The translations under genes and the position numbers were made by a program. Below the pieces are notes generated by a model. The model saw only the letters and a list, made by a program, of their open reading frames with translations. It searched no databases and had not been told where the DNA came from. 30,199 bases of DNA, taken from assembly GCA_030770425.1 (NCBI GenBank), contig JASJFT010000348.1, positions 1-30,199 on the forward strand. Reading direction: 5' to 3'. This DNA is from Darksidea phi (taxonomy: Eukaryota; Ascomycota; Dothideomycetes; Pleosporales; Lentitheciaceae). Shown here one piece after another: positions 1-10,700 of this stretch (position 1 is the stretch's first letter; every line of letters begins with the position of its first letter).

Positions 1-813
1 TTGTAGGGGAGTTTTTCTACTCAACGATAAACTGCATACATCTGAAGACCAGCACTGAAATTTCAACTGCACATGAAGCCGAAACTTCCAACAATTCGTG
101 GGTCATTAGGCCATTGAGAACGCGGCATTAAGACATGATCGTGAACCAACTCTTGCATATCGCTCTGGACATTACGGAATCTCAGGGACATTGCAGACCT
201 CGGCCATTAATGGTTGTCACTTTTGCTTCCTGTTGTATCGCAAGTTACAGTGGGCTTCAGCCACCTCGGTAGACTACTTATTGTACTTATAACCTGGGAA
301 ACCCTTTCGAAAGTGGTTCAACAAACGGAATTGGATTGGATTCTATTGGCATCCTTTCTTTCAAATATCACTTGCTAGAAGTTATAGTATGAGACATTCT
401 GGTCACCAAAACAATATATTGTTAACCCAATGATACTAAAATCTCTCAATTACGTCCTCAGACCAAGCAGCCTTCCACCTTGTGAATGAAGCGATGCATT
501 ACGTGTGGAAAGCGGACCCTGGTCAAGCAATGACGCAGCAGCCTTGGTTACCAAGCTGCTCGTGGATATCGTTTAAAATTCAGATACGGCTTGGTTCTCC
601 GTGGGGTGGGCCCTTGGTCGCGAAGGAATATACGGAGATGACGCGAGACAAATTGTAACAACTGTGATAGAGCCTTTAGATCGTCAATATCAGGGGGGCC
701 GAAATCCAAATGGAGGGTAAATCCTATATGATTCCGAAATCTTCGTGTCGCTACTTCGTGTGTCGATCGTTATATACGCCTGCCCACGTCCCGACAAGAT
801 CCCTTCGTGACCA
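1..813. other. Intergenic, no gene recognised
   Basis: No open frame with a convincing start, domain or codon pattern was found on either strand. The right part is the 3' flank of the minus-strand gene that ends at 814. Moderate AT content, no clear repeat. Confidence 0.6.
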
Positions 814-1973
814 TTACGGGGTATTCTGCTGCGACGCCGACCTATATCCATGGCTGCCTGCGTCAGCCATACTAGCCTCGCTACCACTGCCCATTTCCAT
901 GACTTTGTTTTTGTTTTGGAGCCGCCGTAGTAAGAAGAGGATGCCAGCGAGGACAAGCGCGATACCGATGAGTGCGCCAAGAACGATGCCTGCGAGTGCG
1001 CCCCTGCTTATGCCGGACCCTGAGGAGGGCGAGGAAGTCGGAGAGGAGGTGGTGGATGTGGAAGTGCTATCGGACGCGGTAGGCGAGGAGGACGAACTAG
1101 TCGTTTCCGAAGCGGTGCTGCCCACTTGGACGCGTGACGCCGTGTAGATGTCTCCATCAAAGTTAAGATCAAGTACTTTTTCGGGCTTGCTTTGGCACAT
1201 CTCTGAGACGGTTGTGAGGACTGACACCGACATCGTTAGCTCCTTTCCTCCACAACATAATGGCCACATCAAGGTCAAGCTTACTATTGCCCAGGATTGT
1301 CAGTCCTGAGGTGGCATACAAGCATGATGTGCACTGCTCTGCATCTGAAGTAAAGTTTGCCTCTTTATAGTCGCAATATGCATACCCGTCGGGGTCCTCT
1401 TTTATCCTGTAGTCAACAGACGTATAGATAGGTTGGCATTTTGAGTTGCATTGTTGGTAGGGATATGTGGTAGCCACACGGCTGTTGTTTTCTTCGGCGA
1501 AGCGGCCGAAGAGGCACCAGTCGACGGTTGCGCGGTTGTTGACTGCATTCGCGATTAGTCAAATGCATCGTCCCTGCAGATATGAACACGAAGGCTGAAG
1601 AGCTTTGGATGCCATACGATGCTTTAGATGCCTCGCTGAATCTATTTGTTGGCTCCTCGGATGTGAACTTGCACTTACACATGAACCACGCAGTATCCCT
1701 CTCTTTACTCTTACCGTCCTCATGACCGCTCGACTGCAAACACCGGTTACAATCGGCGAATTTCTTGCCTATACCCGTCGCATTATTTCCCTCATATTCC
1801 CAATCGAAGCAAGATAGCATGTCATTCGATGTGAGCGATGAGTTTCGCACGAGCGGATCGTTATCGCGTTCGTCCATGCAGCGCTTTGCGCATGGCGATT
1901 CCGGAGAAACCTCCAGGCCCCAAGCCAGACCAGCAAAGAGCAGCAGCGATGAAAAAAGGCGTGATTTCGTCAT
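814..1973 (-). CDS. Secreted Cys-rich, single-pass membrane protein with Ser/Thr stalk (unknown function)
   Basis: Three exons, 1973-1679, 1542-1285 and 1220-814, join into a 319-aa frame. Intron 1 (1678-1543, 136 nt) has a GTAAGT donor, and intron 2 (1284-1221, 64 nt) has a GTAAGC donor and GCTAAC branch site; both joins keep the frame and give a continuous Cys-rich sequence. Residues 1-19 form a signal peptide. An ectodomain with many Cys and N-glycosylation sequons (such as N44 and N64) runs to about residue 215 and carries a DWCLFGRF-type segment seen in related fungal proteins. A Ser/Thr-rich stalk (about 218-255) leads to a Gly/Leu-rich transmembrane helix (259-282), an RR stop-transfer and a 37-aa cytosolic tail. 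The layout suggests a cell-surface sensor or wall-linked protein. Similar proteins are called hypothetical, sometimes loosely 'LPXTG domain'. Function is unknown; the gene model is firm. Confidence 0.85.
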
Positions 1974-3611
1974 ATCTAGATATCACAACGAAGAAGAACG
2001 GATGAAAGTAAGACGTGAGACGGGCGCGAGAAAGGCTTCGCGCGCAGTCGTCAATCAGAAAATAAGATAAAGTTTCCTATGTCGCACAGAGCTGATGTAA
2101 GGCGTGCGACCGGTCCACTACTCCGTAATGTCTCAAGATGGATACTGAAGGAATAAATGTAAAGCTGAGCATAGGAGCTAAATTTGAAGAGCCAGTGAGC
2201 TGTTGAGGCTAGACTTTCTTTGGGACTAGTGAACGAATGGTAAGCCAAGCGATGGATGTGTGAGGCTGAAGAGCTATTTTGGGAACCCCTTCGGCAAACT
2301 AGTACTAAAACGGAGTCAGGCGCGATATTCTTCAAATATTGGACAGAAGCTGAAAGCCAACGTTCCGCCGCTAAGGGTGTAATGAACTCGGTGCCACAAA
2401 TGGAACAATGCATCTGACACCAGCACTAGGACATCATCACTCGGCTTCCTTATCTCAAAACTAGGAAAAGAAAAAGAGAATGCCTTCATTGAGCTCTGTT
2501 TAGGACACTGAAACATTGTGATTCATATAAGGAACGCATTGAAAAGCATATGGAACCTTATTTTCCTATTTTCTTGATCTGCATTACATCCTCATGGGGT
2601 TTCGGGGCCATTTTAAACACTTCGGTTCTCCTAAACTTTTAACTTCTACCCAAATGCATCTTCACTACGCCCTTAGTATTGGTATTCACCAAGCTGCTGA
2701 TCGGCTAACCAGATTCTTCCTCTTCCTCATCGCTGTCTATGATACCTGTAAGCCCAGTGGACAACCTGCAATTATTGGCAGCGGACTGCTCATTCGGAAA
2801 ATTTTTCCGACACAACAAGGTCCTGTTGTCTTTGACACTGCAGATGAGTATGTCAACAAAATGGCTATGTAGGAGGAGGAATGCATCTGAATTCACACTT
2901 GCCGCAGATTACAGCATGGAATTAGGATTGTGGCGCAGTAAGTGTCTCAAATACAACGATAAACACTTTGATCTCATGCTGACACTTTCGATCCGACACG
3001 CTTCCTCAGGACACTCATTCCAAGTCGCAGACGGCTTTTTGACCCTTTGGAGGCGGCTCGACTATGCCCGGAACGTCACTTTGCCGCTATGCAGATTCTG
3101 AGCATCATGGCGCTCATCCTGCTTTCTTAGGATGTGGTTTCGGAGGATGGAAAGTGGATTTGCCCAAAGTCGCTTCCAAGTACGATGACGACTACAGTGC
3201 CTCCTCGTGTGGACGCTGTCCGTGTCTGGTTCCAGTTGCGGCAAGGTGCAGATGGTGGTGCGTTGAGTTTCAAGGCTTGAATCCCATTTCGATACCCCTG
3301 TTTCGCTATGCCACCCATAGGTTTGTACGCGCCTGAGGGGAGATTCGCATGCTTTGGGTTCGGGTATTAATTAATTCGGCCCCCAAAGCGCTGTGCCTCG
3401 CCCAGTAAATGTTCGTTATCGAACGAGTGCTGTGCCTCGAAGTAATCTAATTCGAGCTTCTGCATCCTGGTCGCGCCACCTTCGCACAGGCCAGGCGCCG
3501 TTTTTGTTATTACCCCGTAAGTACGCGCCTCCTTCAATCTCACTCGCGCCAGGTCGATGAGCGGCAAACGTCCTTAAAACCAGCAGCCCAAATAGTATCC
3601 AAAGCGGCGAA
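1974..3611. other. Intergenic, no gene recognised
   Basis: Open frames here (for example 2051-2413 minus, 2594-2872 plus, 3064-3336 plus) are short, overlap each other on both strands and show no domain or codon signature. The left part should hold the promoter of the minus-strand gene starting at 1973. An in-frame TGA near 3558 precedes the P450 relic. Confidence 0.5.
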
Positions 3612-4997
3612 ATAGCTCTCCACTTGAGTTCGCCGGCGCACTCGTCGCTGTGGACGGTGTTGATAGGCTTGGTCATTGTGTTCATTGCGAACTTTTTGCA
3701 GAAAGCATGGCGCGTCCGACGATACATGAAGATGCTGCAGAAGCAAGGTTTGGTAAGTGAGCCTAACTGACTGGATGCAATGGTGAGACTAAGTGGTGAA
3801 CAGCCATCATCCCAACCATGGTGGATGAAGTGGATATATTCCGTAGAGACTTGTTGAACAGAGCTCGGGAAGGGAAGATATTTTCTTTCGAGGACCATGT
3901 GCTCAGTCTGGCAATTGATGTGATCGGACGAGTGGCACTGTATGTCACCTCGACTCGCTATTCCTTCCCGTAGCGCCTGCTAACCCGCGTTTGCTTGAGA
4001 GACACCAAACTCAACATCCAAGGCCAACCCAACCCATGGATCTCGGCCTTGCTACATCAACGACAGTGGGCGGCATTTGGTCTCGAGATGGGCACCGGAA
4101 TGCTCATCAACCCCATGCGCTATTTCCACATGTGGAACAATCGAAGGATCATGGACAAATATATCGACCGCGACCTTGACATTCGGTATAACACGACACA
4201 AGAGGACACAAAAAGCAAGACTATCATCGATCTCGCCTTGAGAGGGTACAAGTCCGAGAAAATCTCAGTTGGCAATAATAAAGTCCAGATGGATGCTGTC
4301 TTTCGAAAGTACGCGCGGAGCCAAATGAAGGTCTTTATCTTCGCAGGCCATGACACGACTTCTACGACTATCTGTTACTCCTGGCTCCTACTTTCCCGCA
4401 ATCCTCAGGCTATGGTCAAGATCCGCGGAGCATGATGCCGTACTTGGACTTGACCGGGATAAGGCCGCTTCTGTCTTATCTGAGAACCCTGCACTCCTGA
4501 ACCGTCTAACATACACACTCGCCGTGATCAAAGAAACCCTTCGCATCTTCCCTGTCGTCTCATCGCCACAGGGCGGCCTGAAGAACTTTATCTTAACCAA
4601 TTCAAAAGGCCAGCGTTTCCCAACCGCGAACAGCCTCGTCTGGGCAGTCCATCATGGCCTCCACCACAATCCTCTCTGGTGGCCGCGCGTTGACGAGTTC
4701 ATCCCTGAGCGCTTCCTTACTGACCGACCGGAGGAACTGCGACTGCTGAAAAATGCGTGGCGCCCATTCGAGCTCGGACCGCGTGCATGTATCGGGACGG
4801 AGCTTGCTATAACGGAACTGAAAATTGTATTGGCGCTGACGGCCCGCGACTTTGACCTCAAAGAAGCGTTTGCAGAGTGGGATCGGGTAAATAAACCTAG
4901 AGGAGTGAAGACGGTGGATGGCGAGCGAGCTTATCAGATTCAACTTGGATCGGCGCATCCTGTGGATGGATTTCCGGTGCACATATTTGCTCGTTGA
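3612..4997 (+). pseudogene. Cytochrome P450 pseudogene (fungal microsomal type)
   Basis: Remnant of a membrane-anchored haem monooxygenase. The N-terminal anchor (LWTVLIGLVIVFIANFL) is coded from about 3640; no ATG lies in that frame upstream, and ATA at 3612-3614 sits where a start would be expected. The frame breaks after 3752. The next homologous block (VDEVDIFRRDL, from 3818) is a different frame, and roughly 110 residues normally between the anchor and this block are missing. A good intron (3940-3999, GTATGT, GCTAAC branch) joins to DTKLN. The I-helix motif AGHDTT (near 4347-4364) is followed by a frameshift near 4430, where the Ala codon of the usual RAEHD motif has lost two bases. The last frame has ETLR (ExxR), PERF and the haem loop FELGPRACIG with its Cys ligand, ending at 4997. 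The C-terminal half resembles P450s annotated as sterigmatocystin-pathway-like, which is only a family-level hint. Decayed rather than active. Confidence 0.85.
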
Positions 4998-5325
4998 AGA
5001 CTACTATCGTAGAGAGATGAGAATCAGGTTTTGCGATAACTCCGCATGCATGCAATGTTGGAACACACTCGTTCCAGGAAGAACCATAGCGAAGAGAGAC
5101 AGTTGACGGAGGTACGAACAAATATTGTCAATATTATAAGCTATGCTCATGTCAGAAAAGAGAAGGTTGGAACTCAGCGGAGGGTTAGATAGGGAACCAG
5201 ACATCTTGCACAAGCATGCCCGTGGCAGCCTCTCTCCCTTCGTGGGTGAGGTGGGACTCCTCCGACCGACGACCACTCCAAGCTGCGCCCAGTTTCCTTG
5301 ACGCGCTATATCCCTCCCGGCGAGT
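4998..5325. other. Intergenic, no gene recognised
   Basis: 3' flank of the P450 relic. An ATG at 5216 could be a first exon for the reading frame at 5326 by a GTGAGG...GAG intron, but the splice sites are weak and the join is speculative. Confidence 0.35.
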
Positions 5326-5777
5326 GTGGCCGCCTCTAGCTCGAACCGCAGTGGAGCTCGAAGCTCGGCTGGCTCTAAACGAAAGGAATACCTTCAGCCC
5401 GCCCTCCGGTCGCGTTTCCTCGAGCCCGAGACGCTCCTTAAGGCCGACATGGGTGCGCTAATTATATTGAGAAGTGCATGGCCGTCCGTGTTAACAGAGA
5501 GCTTTGATGGCTTGAAGGAGGCCCCACCAGAGCACGTTCAACGGCTCGGTGACTGGCTCGCCAAGGGAGTTGATTCTGTCTTTGTTCCTTAGGGATTCAC
5601 ACTCACATATACCCATAAGAACGACCCTGGAGTGGCTACCAAACCGCCAAACTCGTCGACTTCGATCTCAACGACAGGCGCTCCACCGAGGAGCTGGCAA
5701 CTACATGGAAAGAAACCAAGAAGATTGCCCTCAATGTGCGGGATAGTAAAGATGGCAGCCGAGACGAGAATACATAG
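5326..5777 (+). pseudogene. Coding-like relic, unrecognised
   Basis: Two stretches read like protein but lie in different frames. The first (about 5326-5592) includes RFLEPETLLKADMGALII and RLGDWLAKGVDSVF and ends at TAG. The second (about 5640-5777) reads LVDFDLNDRRSTEELATTWK and ends at TAG 5775-5777. No in-frame ATG opens the first stretch except an internal Met, and I found no convincing intron joining the two. It could be a decayed gene or an unusual gene model with a missed intron. I do not recognise the family. It lies just downstream of the broken P450, so both may belong to a decayed locus; that link is inference. Confidence 0.35.
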
Positions 5778-6294
5778 TGCGATGATGTGGTACGGTCTCT
5801 AGTTCATACGCAAGGTCTGGCAACTCCGTCAGGTCTGTCACACCAGTAGATGAGAGGCGTGTCCTTTTGAGTGCTACTGGCGGTCCGTTTGCGACGCCGA
5901 AGCCACCAGAGCGTGTCTCCGCCTCCGATGACAGACCTTCGAACATGTTAAAAATGAACCACTTAACTCTGCTGGAATGCTATTCACCATGTTGAATACC
6001 CTCCACATCCTCTGTGGAGAGGGTGCGCATGCCAGCTGGGTGGAGATCGTCATGCAGCTGGGTGTCTATGTTAGTTCTTGCAACACATGTGGCGTGATCC
6101 GTCTCTTCTTTGTTAAGCAGTCCATGACCAGGCTGGTAATTCTCTGGCTTCTCTAGAAACGTGGAGCCATCGAGGTCCTCGATCACGCCTACGCACATAG
6201 AATCTATTAGCTCGTAATGGTGCAGTAATACAAACCGAAAGGATCTATATCTCCGAACGAAGCAGGGACTACTGAATTTATTAGATAATGTCAC
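5731..6294 (-). CDS. Candidate small two-exon gene, unrecognised
   Basis: Exon 1 (6294-5988) and exon 2 (5936-5731) join through a 51-nt intron (5987-5937) with GTGAAT donor, a TTTTTAAC branch-like site about 10 nt before the acceptor and AG end. The join keeps phase and yields 170 aa. The protein is polar, with an acidic central part (VGVIEDLDGSTFLEKPE) and no signal peptide, membrane helix or domain I recognise. A TATATAT stretch at 6441-6447, about 150 nt upstream on this strand, could be a promoter element. Support comes only from the matching splice phases and plausible codon use, so a chance model is quite possible. It overlaps the last codons of the plus-strand relic. Confidence 0.35.
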
Positions 6295-7721
6295 GGCTGT
6301 CTGTACAACAGAGCGCTTCAGGACTCCGTTTGATGAGGAGATTCCCTAAAAGCAACGGTTAACGCGGTGATATTGAGGAAATGGGGAAATGCTTGATCAA
6401 GCCTGGTCCCTAGGTGGCCTGTGCTGGGGACTCCCTCTGTATATATAGCTAGATACTCAGCTTGTGTAGAAATCAGAGCAATCAACTTCCCAAACTGCGC
6501 AGCACGTGACAGATAATCATTGATATCGAGCTACTCTCAGAAGGAGTCGGTTTGAGAAAGGTCCTGCTCTGCCTCCTTGGTTGTAGCTATTGATTTGGCC
6601 TTGGATTTTGGCTTCGACTTGGGCTTGGGCGCTCGAGAAACGTATGGAATAATTTTTATAGGAAACGAAGTGGCTAATAAAGAGGTGCTGCAAGAGGAGG
6701 CCACGTTGATGTGGCGACCTGTGACTCTTCTGGCTGTGAGGAGTTCTACAGAAGTAGCTCCCTCTCAGGACTAATTATGGCTTTATATGCGATGACCTAT
6801 ACTGCCGCCCGAGAAAGAAGAGCTTGTATAATGCAGTATTTATCATGGAAATGGTTGTAGCGGGCGCAGCAAGCAGTGCAAGGGTGTTCTTCGCAAAAAG
6901 GATAAGTGAAGTTAAAGTCTGTCCGCCTCAATGTTTCCAAGAGAACTACGTATCGCTCTTCCGAGCGGCATAGGTAGCCTCATCGTATTCAAGAGTCAGC
7001 CTAGTTCATCCTGTGGTTGGCTAGTAAGTAGTCGTTACAACCCGGTCGTGCGCGTCTTTCAGTGTACGAGGATCCATATCACCTTGAATGAAACCACGAC
7101 CGCCAGCTTCTTCTTCGATCCCCAGCCATCGGCGAGTCCGGATTAGGGAAGAGGGGGCTGTAGGACCCATACTGGTATGGCTATGCGATGGGTGGCGGGC
7201 CTCGTCCTTCAACTGCAGCTGTCACCGACTTAAAGCATGCGAGTAGCTCTCCAGAGAAGAGGGAGAGCTTGCAATAGGGAAAGGCAAGAGTACGCGAAAG
7301 CATGGGAATAGAAACAGGTAGGCCACAAAATATGTACGAATATGAATGAGTTAAGAGCCAACTTCAGCAGCTAAAATCGTCAAAATGTAAATTTAAACGA
7401 TATGTCTAAAAAGAGGAGAAATCAGCAACGGGGAAGTATAGTAATAGGCGCGTCCATCTGAGGTCAGCGCTCTCGCACTAACAACCCAGGGATGATCGGG
7501 TGGTCCTCAACATTCGATTGGTAAATCGAGCGAGCCGAGGCTGGCGGTGCAGAAGAAGTACACATACTGGGCAACCCGGCAGCTACTCACGTGTCAACTC
7601 TCTCAAGCTAGCCTTACCCCGCATGGAGTTTTCACAGTAATCCTTCACCTCTTCTCCACACGCAGGCATATCAAAAACATACGGTTACGACCAATTTTAG
7701 CATCATCGAAAGTTGCGAGCC
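6295..7721. other. Intergenic; upstream region of the NLR gene
   Basis: No confident gene. On the minus strand, about 6540-6770 reads as an open stretch ending in a Lys/Ser/Pro-rich tail (APKPKSKPKSKAKS) but has no ATG, and 7021-7212 is a 63-aa frame; I could not join them by credible introns. The part next to 7722 should be the promoter of the NLR gene; an inverted CCAAT (ATTGG, 7517-7521) is the only motif noted. Confidence 0.4.
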
Positions 7722-10700
7722 ATGGCCGAGCTGGTAGGCCTCGCAGCCAGCCTCACTACCTTACTCCAAGTTGCTGGCCAGATCGCTCAGCTGAGCTATG
7801 CATACGTTTCTGATGTCCGTAACGCACCAAAGGTACAAAAGAGGTACCTGCAAGAAGTGTCAGCGTTCATGGACGTGCTTTTCCGGGCGGAGCGGGCCAT
7901 CGTCGAATTCGAGACCACCGGTTGCGTTCCTTCACGACCAGCGTCACTGACTGACGCTGTCATGCAAGAGTGCCACACGCAATTGCAATCCCTGCAGTCC
8001 GAGCTCGAGAAGCGAACACATCGTCTTCTTTGGCCTTTCCAAAGCAAAGAGCTAGAGAAATCAATTGGGATACTCAGTAGATTTAGATCCATCTTTGCGG
8101 ATTTTGTTTCAGCAACCAGTTTGATGACGGCAACCGCGACTTACAAGAAGCTCGAATCGCTAAGCATCCGTAAATATAACGAGCCGATTAATAGACGTGT
8201 GATGTTGACGTGTCGTAGAACAAGACAAACACCAACTGCTGACATGGCTGGAAACCGAACGTCAACCACTGCGCGCAAGACCGAGCCCATGTCTCGGAAC
8301 CGGTCAATGGTTCCTCGAACATTCTAAGTATGTCGCTTGGCGGAATGGCCCTTCAACAGTGCTTTGGTGTTGCGGACCTCGTATGTTCATACGCATTCGC
8401 TCGCACGTTGCTCTTGAGCTCTAACGCTGCTTAGCTGGTGTCGGAAAGTCATTCCTCGCGTTAGTATCTCGTACCTTTCATCTTAGCTCATGTCTCACGT
8501 AATGCTCTGCAGGTCTCTAGCGATTTCTGACCTTCAAGAGAAAGGCAACAAACGTCCTTTTGTACTATCCTTCTTCGCAGACTTTTCCGCCCGTGAACGG
8601 CATTCAACTCTCGCCATATTTCAGTCTTTACTGCGCCAAGTCATTGAACAGGGAGACTCTGATGTCATAGCAACGGTCAAGGACGCATTTACAGACGACC
8701 CATCAAGGCTGCGAGAGCTAGATGGTATATGCACAATCATTGGGGATGCATGCGCGCGAAAGGAGACATACCTCGTTCTGGACGCTCTTGATGAGCTAAA
8801 GAAGCCTGATGAACTCCTCGTCCGCCTGAAGCCTATCAGCGCAAGTGGCTGCAAGCTGATGATTATGAGTCGCGAAATGCTCGAGATGAAGCGCAGATTT
8901 GACTTTGCTACTAGACTCGACATAAAAACCGGGGTCGAGGATATTAGCAATTATCTCCGAGATCGATTCGAAAGCAGCGAGTTCTCCGACGAATTGGCGG
9001 ATACAGCAGACCTTGTTGAGACGATAGTGTCAAAGAGCGAGAAAACGTTCGTGATTTGAATCTTGACCCCTCACTCTGCTAAAAGTCGTAGATTTCTCCT
9101 CGCGAAACTCATTATGGACCAAATGCTGGAGCATACTACCATCCGGAAGATGCGCAAATCTCTCGAAGCTGTACCGAAATCCATTCAAGAAGCGTACGAA
9201 ACAAACCTCCGGCGGATAGACTCTCAGCCAGGCACCAAAGGATCATTAGCTCGAAGATTGCTCCTCTGGATTACCCACGCGAAGCGAAGACTGAACACTG
9301 GTGAGATTCTCGACGCATTTGCGGTCGAAGAGGGCCTTGATGAAATAGACCCCGAGAATGTTCATACAGTGGAAAGGCTACTCGCACCCTGTGTTGGCCT
9401 CGTAGTAGTTGATTCTGTTGATCAGACTGTAGGGCTCATCCACAATTCTGCATATGAATTTTTTCGGGACCATTGCGGCAAACACCACGAATCAGAGATG
9501 GATATTGCGCGGACATCCCTCTCCTATCTCTCTCTCCGAACTTTTCAATCTGGCTTCTGCAAGACTGCCAGTGCCCTCGAGGAACGTTTCCACAGGATGC
9601 GTTTTCTCCATTACTCAGTTCACCATCTGGGAGCTCATATGCTGGATGGGACTGCCGACGCTGAATTGATGCGGTTGCTAATCAAATTCCTGAAGTCTGG
9701 GCAACTACGAGCAAGCGCGTTTCAGGCTTTACAATTTCGCCTAAGCCTTTCTGGTGATCTTGCCGAAGAATTCCTTCAGTCAATTCCGACAGGAGTATCT
9801 GCTCTTCATCTAACAGCTTGCTGGAACCTCAAAGACGCAACGACTGCACTATTGGATTTGGGAGAAAGTCTACCCGCACTAGACTCACAGGACTGGACCC
9901 CTCTTCACTACGCTTGCTCGAAGGGCCACTGGGAGGTTGCGGAAGTACTTATCCGGGCGGGAGCGCCTTTGGACGTCCAAGACTCCCAAGGTTGGACTCC
10001 AATATTCTGGGCCTCATTCACTGGAAGCGCACTTATTGTCCAGTTACTTCTGGATAACGAGGCCGATCATCTCGTCCAATCAGCGCTTGGCTGGACCGCG
10101 TTACACTGGGCTGTGTCCAGGGGGGAAAAAGACGTTGTTAATCTACTGCTTCGGCATCACCGGAACCATATGAAGCAATCTCCAACACCGAAGAAACTGG
10201 TGGCTTCCCTCTCATATGCAGAAGCAGTGGAGTATGCAAACAAATCGCCCCAAGAGTACACAACCTCACCTATGGAAATTGCTGCGGAATCCTATCAAAG
10301 GGGTATATTCGATGCGTTAATAGATCAATACCGGGACTCGGTCAAAATTGATGACAACATATTCAATTCAATTTGGGCCGAACAAAACTTCCTGAATCCC
10401 GTCTCCAATCCGTGGAGAACCCTCACTAAAGGAGAATTTTTTCGGGAATCCGGAGTCAAGGACATGTTCCGAGTGCTCAGTGAGAAGCGATCAAATCAAC
10501 ATATGACTTACAAGCGTCCTGATAACCTTTGTGAAAATACAATATGGAAGTCGAAGCTCCTAATGTCCGCTATCAGTGACGGGAAACTCACAGCTGCCAG
10601 ACTTTTGATAGAGTCTGAAGCCGACGTAAACTTCAATTGCAACACCACGCCCCTACACGCAGCCACTTTCCAGGAGGACCCTTCGTTTTGTGAAATGCTA

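Noticed and set aside
2051..2413. 120-aa minus frame starting MHCSICGTEF (CxxC-like)
   Set aside because: Only one Cys pair, no partner Cys/His for a zinc finger, and no codon signature; it lies in the promoter of the gene starting at 1973.
3753..3803. Intron joining the P450 anchor to VDEVDIF
   Set aside because: GT and AG are present but splicing would be out of phase, and about 110 family residues would still be missing; a deletion explains it better.
3416..3898. 160-aa minus frame opposite the P450 relic
   Set aside because: Shadow of the plus-strand P450 coding sequence; no domain.
7021..7212. 63-aa minus frame that might join the Lys-rich stretch near 6540-6770 as one gene
   Set aside because: No credible donor/acceptor pair in phase was found between them.
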